In this document: piece after piece, positions 17,688 to 26,399 of the stretch
Numbering within the stretch: the stretch's first letter is position 1
Layout: the number at the start of each line of letters is the position of its first letter
Source of the DNA: an uncultured Pseudomonadota bacterium
GTDB lineage: Bacteria > Pseudomonadota > Gammaproteobacteria > Steroidobacterales > Steroidobacteraceae
DNA: 64,000 nt
Assembly (NCBI GenBank): GCA_903884105.1
Contig: CAISDJ010000141.1
Location: forward strand, 21,703 to 85,702
Reading direction: 5' to 3'
Program-made: the position numbers and the translations under genes
Notes under the pieces: model-generated
What the model saw: only the letters and a program-made list of their open reading frames with translations
Database searches by the model: none
Told to the model about the DNA's origin: nothing

Positions 17688-19118
17688 ATGAAGATCTCGC
17701 TCGCCCATGCAAGCCTTGTCACCGCGGGTGGCCTGCTGCTCGCAGGCTCAGTAGCCCTCGCCGACGGCATCCGCTTCTCGGATTTCGCGCCGCTTGCCGC
17801 GTCGGCCGGCCCGACCGCCGATGAAGCCACACCCATCACCTTCGGCAATCCTGCGTTCATGCAACGGTCGATTGCGGACCGCACGTCCGTCCTCGCCACC
17901 GGCACCCCGAATTCGGGCGTCTGGGACATGAATACCGTCAATGAGACCGGCCGCCAGAACGGCCGCTTCCTGTTCACGGTATTCGAGTCGGACCAGGCCG
18001 GCGTGCAGCGTCACGACCTCAAGACGGGCGTGACCGAGACACTGTGGTACAGCCCGTCCCAGTTCGGCCACGTCGCCTTCGACGCGGCGTACTGGACACC
18101 TTGGGGCACGTTCATCACGGCAGAAGAGAGCTGGGTGACCTCGGCCACCGGCACGAACTGGAACTACGGCCGGCTGTTCGAACTCAAGAACCCCTTGACC
18201 GCGCCTGGCATAAAAGAACCGCTCTCGGCGACGAGCAACGAAGGCGCCAACTTCGTGCACCAGAACGTCATCCCGCGCACCTCGCATGAAGGCATCCAGT
18301 TCGACAAGGCTGGCAACATGTACTTCATCGACGAGTTGAATGGCGGCGCGATCTACAAGTACACGCCCAAGGCCTCGCTGGCGCGGGTGAAGGCCGGCCG
18401 CGCAGACTATTTCGCGGCAGGCCAGACATCCGTGCTCCGCGTGGGCGACGGCGCCACGCCGAACGCCACGGGCGCCTACACCTGGGTGCCTTTCACGGAC
18501 GCGAATGGCGCTGCGCTGCCTGGTGCGCGGGTCAACACCGACCTCAACGGCGTCACCTCCGTCGATGCCCGTAACACGACGGACCTCCCCGCGTTCAAGG
18601 GCACGGACTACCAGCGTCCCGAAGACCTGCAGGTGCAGACGGTCAAGGGTCGCGAGTATCTGTATGTCGCGACGACCACCACGAACGAGGTCTATCGGCT
18701 CGACCTGGCCAGCAGCACGATCTCGGTATTCGCCAACCGCAACACGACGGACCTTGCCACCGGCCTGCCCGTGGGCACGGGCTTGACCAGCCCGGATAAC
18801 CTGGCGCTCGACCATGAAGGCAACCTGTACATCATCGAGGACCGCAACGGCGGCGTCGACGACGACATCTGGTTCGCGAAGGACCTGAACAAGGACGGCG
18901 ATCTGCTCGATGCGGGCGAAGGCCTCGCTCGCTGGGCATCGAACGGGACACTGGGTTCGGAGTTCACGGGCCTGTACTTCGACCCGCAGAACAAGCGCCG
19001 CGCGTGGGTCAATATCCAGCACCCGACCAGCACGAACGACCGCACGATCGAGATCACGCTACCGAAGCACGACCGCGACGACGAAGACCACGAGGAAGAG
19101 CACGAAGACGACCGCTAG
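17688..19118 (+). CDS. PhoX-type (DUF839) secreted protein
   Basis: The 476-residue product has a signal peptide (MKISLAHASLVTAGGLLLAG, cleavage near VALADG) and a DUF839/PhoX-like propeller, with SHEGIQFDKAGNMYFIDELN and a run of conserved Asn/Asp/Glu. PhoX enzymes are Ca2+/Fe3+-dependent alkaline phosphatases; whether all metal ligands are present was not checked. The signal peptide lacks the twin Arg usual for PhoX, so Sec export is likely. The last 17 residues are a His/Asp/Glu-rich tail (KHDRDDEDHEEEHEDDR), a possible metal-binding end. TGGAGA lies about 8 nt before the ATG. It follows the choice-of-anchor I gene in the same direction. Confidence 0.8.
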   Translation: MKISLAHASLVTAGGLLLAGSVALADGIRFSDFAPLAASAGPTADEATPITFGNPAFMQRSIADRTSVLATGTPNSGVWDMNTVNETGRQNGRFLFTVFESDQAGVQRHDLKTGVTETLWYSPSQFGHVAFDAAYWTPWGTFITAEESWVTSATGTNWNYGRLFELKNPLTAPGIKEPLSATSNEGANFVHQNVIPRTSHEGIQFDKAGNMYFIDELNGGAIYKYTPKASLARVKAGRADYFAAGQTSVLRVGDGATPNATGAYTWVPFTDANGAALPGARVNTDLNGVTSVDARNTTDLPAFKGTDYQRPEDLQVQTVKGREYLYVATTTTNEVYRLDLASSTISVFANRNTTDLATGLPVGTGLTSPDNLALDHEGNLYIIEDRNGGVDDDIWFAKDLNKDGDLLDAGEGLARWASNGTLGSEFTGLYFDPQNKRRAWVNIQHPTSTNDRTIEITLPKHDRDDEDHEEEHEDDR

Positions 19119-19182
19119 TCGACTGCTCACGGCGTCCTGAGGCAGACTTCGCGCTGCCGCTAGAGGCCACTTCATTGCCAGG

Positions 19183-19209
19183 CGCCCCCGCACCTCACGG
19201 TCGGGGGCG
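19183..19209. terminator. Bidirectional terminator hairpin
   Basis: CGCCCCCG at 19183-19190 pairs perfectly with CGGGGGCG at 19202-19209 around an 11-nt loop, between the convergent PhoX-type and ankyrin genes. It is GC-rich with no long T run on either side. Confidence 0.55.
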
Positions 19210-19238
19210 TCCTGCATTCAGCCCCCGAACGGCTGGTG

Positions 19239-20786
19239 TTACTTGGCGCCGCCCGGCGTTCCCTTGACTGCCACGTTGAACGTGCCCGCGAACTCGATGG
19301 GCTGCCGGCCCGTCGCCGCGACGATGTAATCCTTGAGCAGCGCCATCGTGTCGGCCCGCCGCGGATGCTCCGGCTCCAGGAACTCGCGCTCGTACTTGCC
19401 CGCAGCGTAGTCGATGGGCGTGAGCCCCTTCTCGTCGAGCGTCTCCAGCGCGGCGCCGCTCGCGACCAGGTACCTGATCGTGTCGTTCCAGCCATGCGAG
19501 GCGGCGGCATGCAACGCCGTGGTGCCGTTGTTACTCTGGACGTTGATCTGTCCGCCCGCCTCCTTCAGCAAGCGGACCGCCTCGAGCGCCTGCGCATCGG
19601 TCTTGAAGCGACCGCGCGTCGGATTGAAGCTATGCCCCATCCCCGCCGCAGCCATCAACGGCGTCACGCCGGTCGCCGTAGGCAGCTCCAGCAGGGCGCC
19701 GGCCTTGAGCAACATCGTGATGGCCTCCGCATCGCCCACCTTGGCTGCCAGCAGCAGCGGCGTCGCACCGGTCGACAGCAGATTGTCGCCGCCCCGATCG
19801 TTGATGACGTTGCGATACGGCGGCCGCAGCTTGAGCTGTGAATTGGGATTGGCGCCCCGCTGCAGCAGTAGCTGCGCAATCGTCAACGCAGCCGTGTCGT
19901 CCATCGAAGGGAGATCCGCCCGCCCGCCGCGCGGCAGGGTGTTCATGTCGATCGCCACGTACAACGGCGTGCGGCCGAAGAAATCCCACCGATTCACGTC
20001 CGCACCCGACTCGATCAGGAACCGCGCGAAGTCGAAATGCAGGTTCATTAGCGCGATCACGAGCGGCGTCGTGCCATCCGGATCAGGCAGATTGATGTCG
20101 GACCCGGCGGCCAGCAGATGTCGCGCGCACTCGATGCAGCCTTCGCGGGCCGCATACAACAGCGGCGTCAGGCCGGCGTGCAGGAGATCCTTGGGACGGC
20201 CTTCCGCCGTGATCCGGCGAGGCCATTCGCGCACCGTCGCGCGCACATTCACATCGGCACCGGACTTGATCAGCAGCCCCACCATGTCGGGGTGCCGCTG
20301 AGCGGTGGCCCACATCAGTGCCGTCTGCCCGCCCCACTTCTCCACCGCATTGACGTCTGCTCGCCGCTGCAGCAATACCCTCGCGGCCGCGACATTCCCG
20401 GAGCGCGCCACGATCATCAGCGCCGTCTCTCCCTCGGCATTGGCGGCCTCGACGCGCGCACCGGACTTGAGCAGCGCAGCCAGGATCGCCGGATCGGGAT
20501 CGACCGCCGCCACGGCGAGCGGTGTCGCACCGTAGTCGTTGACGGCGTTCGCATCGGCTCCTGCACGCAAGAGGCGCTCGACGAGTTCAGCGTCGCGATT
20601 GAAGGCGGCCCAGTGCAGGGCCGTGGTGCCGTCTGGTTCCGCCCCGCGAACATCGACGTGCTGGTCGATGAGGGCCAGCGCGGCCTGCCGATTGGCCGTC
20701 TTGACGGCGTCGACGACCCGCGAATCGGATGCGGCCGCGGCTGTTCCGGACACACAGATCAGGATGACGGCCCACAGCGCCTTCAT
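19239..20786 (-). CDS. Secreted ankyrin-repeat protein
   Basis: The 515-residue product has a signal peptide (MKALWAVILICVSGTAAAA) followed by about ten ankyrin repeats, visible as recurrent G-T/A-T-P/A-L-x-x-A units (DGTTALHWAAF, YGATPLAVAAV, GQTALMWATA, GLTPLLYAAREG, NGTTALHAAASHG). It probably acts as a protein-binding scaffold in the periplasm. The ATG at 20786 has GAGGTG 5 nt upstream and was chosen; a GTG at 20792 would overlap the preceding TGA. It is the third gene of an operon with DUF1592 and DUF1552 proteins, a partnership seen in several environmental proteobacteria, whose substrate is unknown. Confidence 0.85.
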   Translation of the reverse strand: MKALWAVILICVSGTAAAASDSRVVDAVKTANRQAALALIDQHVDVRGAEPDGTTALHWAAFNRDAELVERLLRAGADANAVNDYGATPLAVAAVDPDPAILAALLKSGARVEAANAEGETALMIVARSGNVAAARVLLQRRADVNAVEKWGGQTALMWATAQRHPDMVGLLIKSGADVNVRATVREWPRRITAEGRPKDLLHAGLTPLLYAAREGCIECARHLLAAGSDINLPDPDGTTPLVIALMNLHFDFARFLIESGADVNRWDFFGRTPLYVAIDMNTLPRGGRADLPSMDDTAALTIAQLLLQRGANPNSQLKLRPPYRNVINDRGGDNLLSTGATPLLLAAKVGDAEAITMLLKAGALLELPTATGVTPLMAAAGMGHSFNPTRGRFKTDAQALEAVRLLKEAGGQINVQSNNGTTALHAAASHGWNDTIRYLVASGAALETLDEKGLTPIDYAAGKYEREFLEPEHPRRADTMALLKDYIVAATGRQPIEFAGTFNVAVKGTPGGAK

Positions 20787-20788
20787 CG

Positions 20789-22102
20789 TCACACCTCGGC
20801 AAACTGGCCGGTGCTGTTGCCGAGCGCCTCGACCGGCACGCCCGCCCGATCCAGCATCGTGACCAGCAGGTTCGCAAGCGGCGTGTCCTGCGCGTACTTC
20901 AGGTGCTGCCCCCCTTTGACCCGACCATAGGCACGGCCTACCAGGGCAGAGGGCAACGGATCGTTGTTGTGCAAGTCGCTGTTGCTCATGTTGCTGCCGA
21001 ACAGGATCAGCGAATGGTCGAGCATCGTGCCGTCTCCATCCTGCATCTGGCTGAGCTTCTTCACGAACTTCGCGAACGCGGTGGTGTGGTAGGTCTGGAT
21101 CTTTGCCAGCCGGTCCAGCTTCAATGGATCGTTCTGGTGATGCGACAGCGGATGAAAGGCGTCGGGCACGCCGATCTGGTTGTACGTGCGCATGCTGACT
21201 TCCTTGGCCATCATGAACGTCACGACGCGAGTGAGGTTCGCCTGGTAAGCCAGCGCCATCAGGTCGAACAGGGTGTCGAGCTGCTTGCCGAAGTCTTCCT
21301 GCACGCCGGTGGGCGCGCTCGGCAGGTCAAGGTTGCCAGCCGACTGGCCCTGCATCTTCTGCAACCGCCGTTCCACTTCCCGCACGGAATCGAGGTAGTC
21401 CGTCACCATCGCGCGGTCAGCCGCTCCCAGCTTGCGCTGCAGGTCGGAAGCACTGCCCTTGATGAGGTCGAGGAGACTGCCGGTCTCATCCATGACGGCC
21501 TGGCGCTCCGCTGCATTGTCACCCTCGCCGAAGAGGCGGTAGAACACCTTCCGCGGATTGCTCTCCATCGGCAGCGGCTGCGTGGCCGTGCGGAACGAGA
21601 TCGTATTGCCAAAGCCGCAGCCATACCCCGGATCACACGGGCCCGCCCCGGGCTCACCGGACAATTCGAGCGAAGGCAGCGGCGAATCCTGACCCAGGTG
21701 CTGGACCGCGACCTGGTCCGCACTGACGCCGCCCTTCGGCGCGTTGCTCACGGCAGGCGCCACGCAACCCAGCCAGGTACCGGCCATGATCGCGTGGGGC
21801 GCGGGACTCTCGCCCGCCTTGTTGCGCAGGCCGCTGACAACGGTCAAATGCTGGCGGAAATCGCCCAGCGGCGCCAGGATCTGGGGCAACTCGAATTCCT
21901 TGCCGGCAGCGGCCGGCGACCACCGATCGATGATCGCGCCGTGCGGGAAGTAGATGAACCCGAGCCGAGGCGTGGGCTTCGCTGCTGTGGCTGCAAGCGC
22001 CGTGCTTGCCGGAATCATGGCGTCGAGCAGCGGCAACGCCACCGTTGCGCCCAGGCCGCGCAGCACGGTCCTGCGGGAAAGATGCTTTTTCGTGATGAAC
22101 AT
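20789..22102 (-). CDS. DUF1552 protein with Tat signal
   Basis: The 437-residue protein begins with a twin-arginine signal (SRRTVLRGLGATVALPLLDA), so it is exported folded, probably with a cofactor or metal. The body fits DUF1552: LGFIYFPHGAIIDRWSP, LTVVSGLRNKAG, MAGTWLG and LFGSNMSNSDLHNNDPLP. These resemble the sulfatase/DUF1501-like alkaline phosphatase superfamily, though no proven activity exists. The start lies 4 nt after the stop of the DUF1592 cytochrome, and the gene runs directly into the ankyrin gene. The tight order suggests a DUF1592-DUF1552-ankyrin complex. Confidence 0.88.
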   Translation of the reverse strand: MFITKKHLSRRTVLRGLGATVALPLLDAMIPASTALAATAAKPTPRLGFIYFPHGAIIDRWSPAAAGKEFELPQILAPLGDFRQHLTVVSGLRNKAGESPAPHAIMAGTWLGCVAPAVSNAPKGGVSADQVAVQHLGQDSPLPSLELSGEPGAGPCDPGYGCGFGNTISFRTATQPLPMESNPRKVFYRLFGEGDNAAERQAVMDETGSLLDLIKGSASDLQRKLGAADRAMVTDYLDSVREVERRLQKMQGQSAGNLDLPSAPTGVQEDFGKQLDTLFDLMALAYQANLTRVVTFMMAKEVSMRTYNQIGVPDAFHPLSHHQNDPLKLDRLAKIQTYHTTAFAKFVKKLSQMQDGDGTMLDHSLILFGSNMSNSDLHNNDPLPSALVGRAYGRVKGGQHLKYAQDTPLANLLVTMLDRAGVPVEALGNSTGQFAEV

Positions 22103-22106
22103 GACG

Positions 22107-24542
22107 CTATCTCGTGTTCTGGCTCTGGGTCATCTGACCCGCCGGCCGAGCGGCCTCGTCGGGAACCCGTCGTTGGCTGAACGCATCGCTCTTGATGATA
22201 TTCAGGACGAGAGACTCGAATCGAAACTCGTCCTTGGCGGAGGCGCGCACGATCGCGCGCACCGTCGGCATGTCGAAGTACTCGACTGAACGCCCGAGTG
22301 CGTAAATCATCAGGTTCTGCGTCAACGTCTGCACGAACTGATCCGGGTTTTCGACCAACGCATTGCGCAGGTCATCCGGACTCGCGATGTTCCTGCCGTC
22401 GGGCAGCACGCCGGACGAGTCGATCTTCGTCCCTGCATAGCGGTCTTTCGCCCGCCACTTGCCCACACCATCGAAATTCTCGAGCGCGAACCCGAGCGGA
22501 TCCATGACCCCGTGGCACGAGAAGCACGTGGGCTGGCTGCGATGCGTGGCCATCAATTCCCGCACCGTTAGCGCTTTGGCCCCCGCCTGATTTTCCTTGA
22601 GCGCTTCGACGTTGGGAGGCGGTGGCGCAGGCGGCGTTCCCATGATGCGCTCCAGGATCCACGCTCCTCGAAGCACGGGCGCGGTCCGGTTCGGATACGA
22701 CGTCACCATCAGCACGGCACCCTTTCCGAGCAGACCCCAGCGGGCGGAATTGTCGAGCTCGACGCGGCGGAACCGGTCACCCTTGACCGTATTGATGTCG
22801 TAGTGGAGCGCCAACCGTTCGTTAAGGTAGGTGTAGTTGGCCGTGAGCAGCTCAAGCACACTGCGGTTCTCGCGGAACACGCTGTCGATGAACAGCCCGA
22901 GCTCGGTGCGGAAATCATCCCGCGGATCGCCGGCAAAGGGAAACACCGTGGGATCGGGATCGATCTCGGCGAGCTTCGCCATGTTGAGCCACTGGAAAGC
23001 AAAGTTGCTGGCCAACGTCTCCGAGCGGCGATCCGCAAGCAGACGACGCACCTGCGCTTCGAGCACCGCCGGGTCGCTCAAGCGATGCTCCTTCGCGAGC
23101 CCCAGCAACTCTGCATCGGGAACGCTGCTCCACAGGAAGAAGGCGAGCCGCGTGGCGAGTTCGAGATCGTTGATCCGATAGACGTCACCGGCGACAACGT
23201 TGCCGGGAGGCAGCTCGGCGCGGTACAGAAAATAGGGGCTCGCAAGAATGGCGGTCAGCGCGCGCCGCACGCCGCCTTCAAAATCACCGGCATCACGGCC
23301 CGCCGCGTAGAATTTCTTGATCGGCGCGAGTTCGGCTTCCGCGACCGGCCGCCTGAAAGCCCGCTCGGCCAGCGACACGAGGATGCGATCGGCACAGGGC
23401 TGCTCCTCCGCCGCTGATACCGGATAACAGCTGAAGATGGCTTTGCGACCCGGGGTCTCGCTCATGCCGGAAGAATTGAACGGCCCGCGTACCTCGAACG
23501 CGCTCAAGCGCAATACCCGCTCCTGGCCAATCCCGGGCATCAGGCTTTGCAGCTTGTCCTCGGACTCCGCATGCGTGCGGTGCAGGAACGTGACAGCCAC
23601 CTGATGCGGCCCGGCAGTGGCCTTGAACCGGATCTTCTTGAGGCGCGCGTTGATGGCATCGACCGCCGGGTCCTGCTGCTGGTCGATCGCCTTGATATCC
23701 GCCTCGCCGCCGATCTTCGTTTCAAAGATGCGCTTGCCATCAAGCGTCGCCAGAACCGTGTTGTCGAACTCCATGTTGTAGACCCAGAGGGCCACGGCCA
23801 GGTTGGCAATGTTGAGCTCGTACTCCCCGTCGACCGGGAAATCATGCTCGACCAGCAACCCACCCCGCGTGCCGAGCGGCAATCCCGCGACGTGGCCGAA
23901 TTGCGAGCTCTTGTCCTTGACGGTGTACGTCGTCGCCGCCGGCTTGGCCGCGCGATCCCCGATCGCCTGCACGGCCACGGCACGGGCGGCAGATACGTAT
24001 TGCTCCATGAAGGAAGGTGAAACCTGCAGGACGCTGGCCACATTGTCGAAGCCATCCGACGCGTCGTCCTGCGGGAGCAACGCCGAGACATCGACGTGGG
24101 TACCCAGCAGGTCCCGCACCGCGTTGCCGTACTCCTTGCGATTGAGCCGGTGCAAGGCCACGCGCCCGGGATTGGGGCGATCGCGGGCTGCGTCATCAAG
24201 CCGACCTTCCATCCACGACACAAACGAGTTGATTTCGGCCTGGCCCGGTTGCGGCTTGCCTGGCGGTGGCATCAGCCGCCCGCGCAATTTGCGGACCGCC
24301 GCCTCCCAGACCTTGGCTTCGGCGGGAATGCCTTCCGGTGTCATCGAGTCAAAGGCAACCTTGCCCTTGAACTCGATGTCGTTGTGGCAGTCAGTGCAGT
24401 AGCGATCGACGAACGCAAGCGGGCTGCCTGCGCCGTGAACGGTCTCCGCGCCCGCTGCGGGAAGGGCCGCCGTGCCGAGACTCGAAATCGCCAGAATCGC
24501 CTGTAGCCTCAAGGTTTTCACCGCTGCAATTATGGTTGACAC
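22107..24542 (-). CDS. DUF1592-family dihaem cytochrome (DUF1587/1592/1588/1585)
   Basis: The 811-residue secreted protein has a signal peptide (LRLQAILAISSLGTAALPAA). The N-terminal haem motif CTDCH is at 49-53 in a planctomycete-type cytochrome segment, and a second motif, CFSCH at 673-677, starts the phrase GVMDPLGFALENFDGVG typical of DUF1588/DUF1585. In between lie DUF1587 (LNRKEYGNAVRDLLG) and DUF1592 (DLELATRLAFFLWSSVPD). The start is GTG with AAGGA upstream. It is the first gene of the operon. A redox role in degrading a polymer or bulky substrate has been suggested for such proteins, but is unproven. Confidence 0.9.
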   Translation of the reverse strand: MSTIIAAVKTLRLQAILAISSLGTAALPAAGAETVHGAGSPLAFVDRYCTDCHNDIEFKGKVAFDSMTPEGIPAEAKVWEAAVRKLRGRLMPPPGKPQPGQAEINSFVSWMEGRLDDAARDRPNPGRVALHRLNRKEYGNAVRDLLGTHVDVSALLPQDDASDGFDNVASVLQVSPSFMEQYVSAARAVAVQAIGDRAAKPAATTYTVKDKSSQFGHVAGLPLGTRGGLLVEHDFPVDGEYELNIANLAVALWVYNMEFDNTVLATLDGKRIFETKIGGEADIKAIDQQQDPAVDAINARLKKIRFKATAGPHQVAVTFLHRTHAESEDKLQSLMPGIGQERVLRLSAFEVRGPFNSSGMSETPGRKAIFSCYPVSAAEEQPCADRILVSLAERAFRRPVAEAELAPIKKFYAAGRDAGDFEGGVRRALTAILASPYFLYRAELPPGNVVAGDVYRINDLELATRLAFFLWSSVPDAELLGLAKEHRLSDPAVLEAQVRRLLADRRSETLASNFAFQWLNMAKLAEIDPDPTVFPFAGDPRDDFRTELGLFIDSVFRENRSVLELLTANYTYLNERLALHYDINTVKGDRFRRVELDNSARWGLLGKGAVLMVTSYPNRTAPVLRGAWILERIMGTPPAPPPPNVEALKENQAGAKALTVRELMATHRSQPTCFSCHGVMDPLGFALENFDGVGKWRAKDRYAGTKIDSSGVLPDGRNIASPDDLRNALVENPDQFVQTLTQNLMIYALGRSVEYFDMPTVRAIVRASAKDEFRFESLVLNIIKSDAFSQRRVPDEAARPAGQMTQSQNTR

Positions 24543-24642
24543 GCGGTCCTTCTGTCTCGTTTCATTGCGGCCACTTGAGCCGTCTCAGAACGAATGCTGC
24601 ACTGCGCCGAACCCGGACCTGACACCCGCCCCTGGCACCTGA

Positions 24643-25569
24643 ATGACCCTCCTCCACGAACGACGACGTTTCCTGCTCAGCCTCGCGGCCGGTGTCGCGA
24701 TGTCACAGGCACCGTTTGCCCTGGCCAGGGCTCAGTCTCGTCGCGCTTCGCTCGCCTCGACTCCCCTTCCAGGTGGGCTGATCCTGATCAGCGGCGCCGG
24801 CGGCAACGTGGTCGTTGGGCACGACGGGGAAGGCGCGCTGATGGTCGATGGCGGCACAGCGGACCGGGCACGTGACCTGGAAATGCTCGTCCTGCGGGAA
24901 ACCGGTGTAAAGCGCGTCCACACACTCATCAACACGCACTGGCATCCGGAGCAGACCGGATCCAATGAGCGCCTCGGCAAGGCGGGCGCGAAGATCATCG
25001 CGCACGAGAACACCCGGCTCTGGCTCACCGTGTCGAATCCGCTGGTCGGTCAATCGGGAACCTACGGCCCCCTGCCTGCGGCCGCCCGCCCCAACGCGAC
25101 GACTTACGCAAACGGGTCACTGCGTCTTGGCGCCGATCAGGTCGACTACGGCTACCTGCTCCAGGCCCACACGGACGGCGACCTTTATGTGCACTTCCGG
25201 CAAGCGAACCTGCTCGTTGCCGGGGACGTCGTGTGCAACGACGGCTGGCCGGTCATCGACTGGCGCACCGGCGGCTGGATCGGTGGCATGGTGGACGGCC
25301 TCACGAAGCTGATTGCCTTGAGCGATGCCACCACTCGCATCGTGCCGGGCCGGGGACCGCTCCTCACCCGTTCCGATCTCGAAGTCCAGCGAACCCAGTA
25401 CGCAACGATTTTTGAACGCCTCGAAGCGCTGCTGCGGCAAGGCAAGGGACCGGACGAAGCCCTGGCCGAGAACCCCACGAAGGAATTCAATGCCGAGCAA
25501 GGCGATCCGACGCAGTTCGTCACGCTCGCCTTTGAGAGCATGTGGGGACACTACGCTCCCAATGCTTGA
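24643..25569 (+). CDS. Exported metallo-beta-lactamase-fold protein with altered metal motif
   Basis: The 308-residue product carries a twin-Arg-like leader (ERRRFLLSLAAGVAMSQ). The MBL fold is clear from MVDGGTADRA, the metal loop, AHTDGDLYVHF and LVAGDVVCND. The loop reads H99-W-H101-P-E-Q104 where the family normally has HxHxDH, so the Asp and His of the second metal site are replaced by Glu and Gln. The site 1 His pair is kept, suggesting a mononuclear or non-hydrolytic protein. It diverges from the DUF1592 operon and overlaps the next reading frame region only if an upstream start is used for the cytochrome. Confidence 0.8.
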   Translation: MTLLHERRRFLLSLAAGVAMSQAPFALARAQSRRASLASTPLPGGLILISGAGGNVVVGHDGEGALMVDGGTADRARDLEMLVLRETGVKRVHTLINTHWHPEQTGSNERLGKAGAKIIAHENTRLWLTVSNPLVGQSGTYGPLPAAARPNATTYANGSLRLGADQVDYGYLLQAHTDGDLYVHFRQANLLVAGDVVCNDGWPVIDWRTGGWIGGMVDGLTKLIALSDATTRIVPGRGPLLTRSDLEVQRTQYATIFERLEALLRQGKGPDEALAENPTKEFNAEQGDPTQFVTLAFESMWGHYAPNA

Positions 25570-25625
25570 TCCCGCTTTCATCAACCTGCTCCGCGCTCGC
25601 GCAGGCGAGCCCCACCCTGCCCATT

Positions 25626-26399
25626 GTGAGTAGAGCCGTGTCGACACGTTCACTGCATCCGCTGATCCTCTCTGCCTTCGCGATCGTCATGTTGCCGGGT
25701 CTGCTCGGGCACCGTGCACTCGCTGCCGACGCACCGCTGGTACGCTCGGTCTGGGACGGCGCCTACACCACCACGCAGGCCGCACAGGGCGAGAAGCAAT
25801 ATCAGCAGATCTGCCAGCGATGCCACGGCACCGACACGCGGGCCGGCGAGGAAGTCGCGCTGTGGGGCGATGACTTCTGGAAGAGCTGGCGCGAGGACAC
25901 GCTCGACAACCTGTACCACTACGTCAGCGCCAACATGCCGAACGACGAACCGGCCACGCTGAAGACCGATCAGTATCTCGACGTGATCGCGTACCTGCTC
26001 AAGAAGAACGGACTGCCTGCGGGCGAGGCAAGACTCACGGTGGCGAACTCAGCGGGGGTCCACATCTACGCGAAAGAAGGTCCCGGCGTGCTGCCAGCGG
26101 AGACCATGGTAGAACTCGTCGGCTGCCTCGCGAAGCTCGACAAGGGGTGGCAGCTCGTCAATTCGAGCCACCCGGCGCGCGTCAAGTCAAAGCAGGTATT
26201 GCGAGCCGAGAACGAAAGGGCCGAACCGCTCGCGGGTGGCCCGGCGATGCCGCTCAAGTTCGTGATGACCAAGCTCGACAGCTATGTCGGCAAGGTCATG
26301 ACGGTGCGCGGCATGCTGATCGGCGAAGGCGGCCGGGAGGGCATCAACGTGATGACCACCCAGCCGTCCGCCGATTCCTGCGACGCGCCGCAGTCCTAG
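25626..26399 (+). CDS. Secreted monohaem cytochrome c
   Basis: The product of about 257 residues has a signal peptide (LHPLILSAFAIVMLPGLLG, cleavage near ALAADA). A haem motif CQRCH lies in a class I cytochrome domain ending around LKKNGLPAG. A C-terminal region of about 130 residues, rich in Lys and beta strands, follows (KLDSYVGKVMTVRGMLIG looks OB-fold-like). The start is uncertain: GTG at 25626 or 25638 fits the signal peptide; an ATG at 25542 would overlap the MBL gene and add 28 unlikely residues. Its TAG overlaps the stop of the convergent VOC gene. It probably carries electrons in the periplasm. Confidence 0.75.
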   Translation: MSRAVSTRSLHPLILSAFAIVMLPGLLGHRALAADAPLVRSVWDGAYTTTQAAQGEKQYQQICQRCHGTDTRAGEEVALWGDDFWKSWREDTLDNLYHYVSANMPNDEPATLKTDQYLDVIAYLLKKNGLPAGEARLTVANSAGVHIYAKEGPGVLPAETMVELVGCLAKLDKGWQLVNSSHPARVKSKQVLRAENERAEPLAGGPAMPLKFVMTKLDSYVGKVMTVRGMLIGEGGREGINVMTTQPSADSCDAPQS

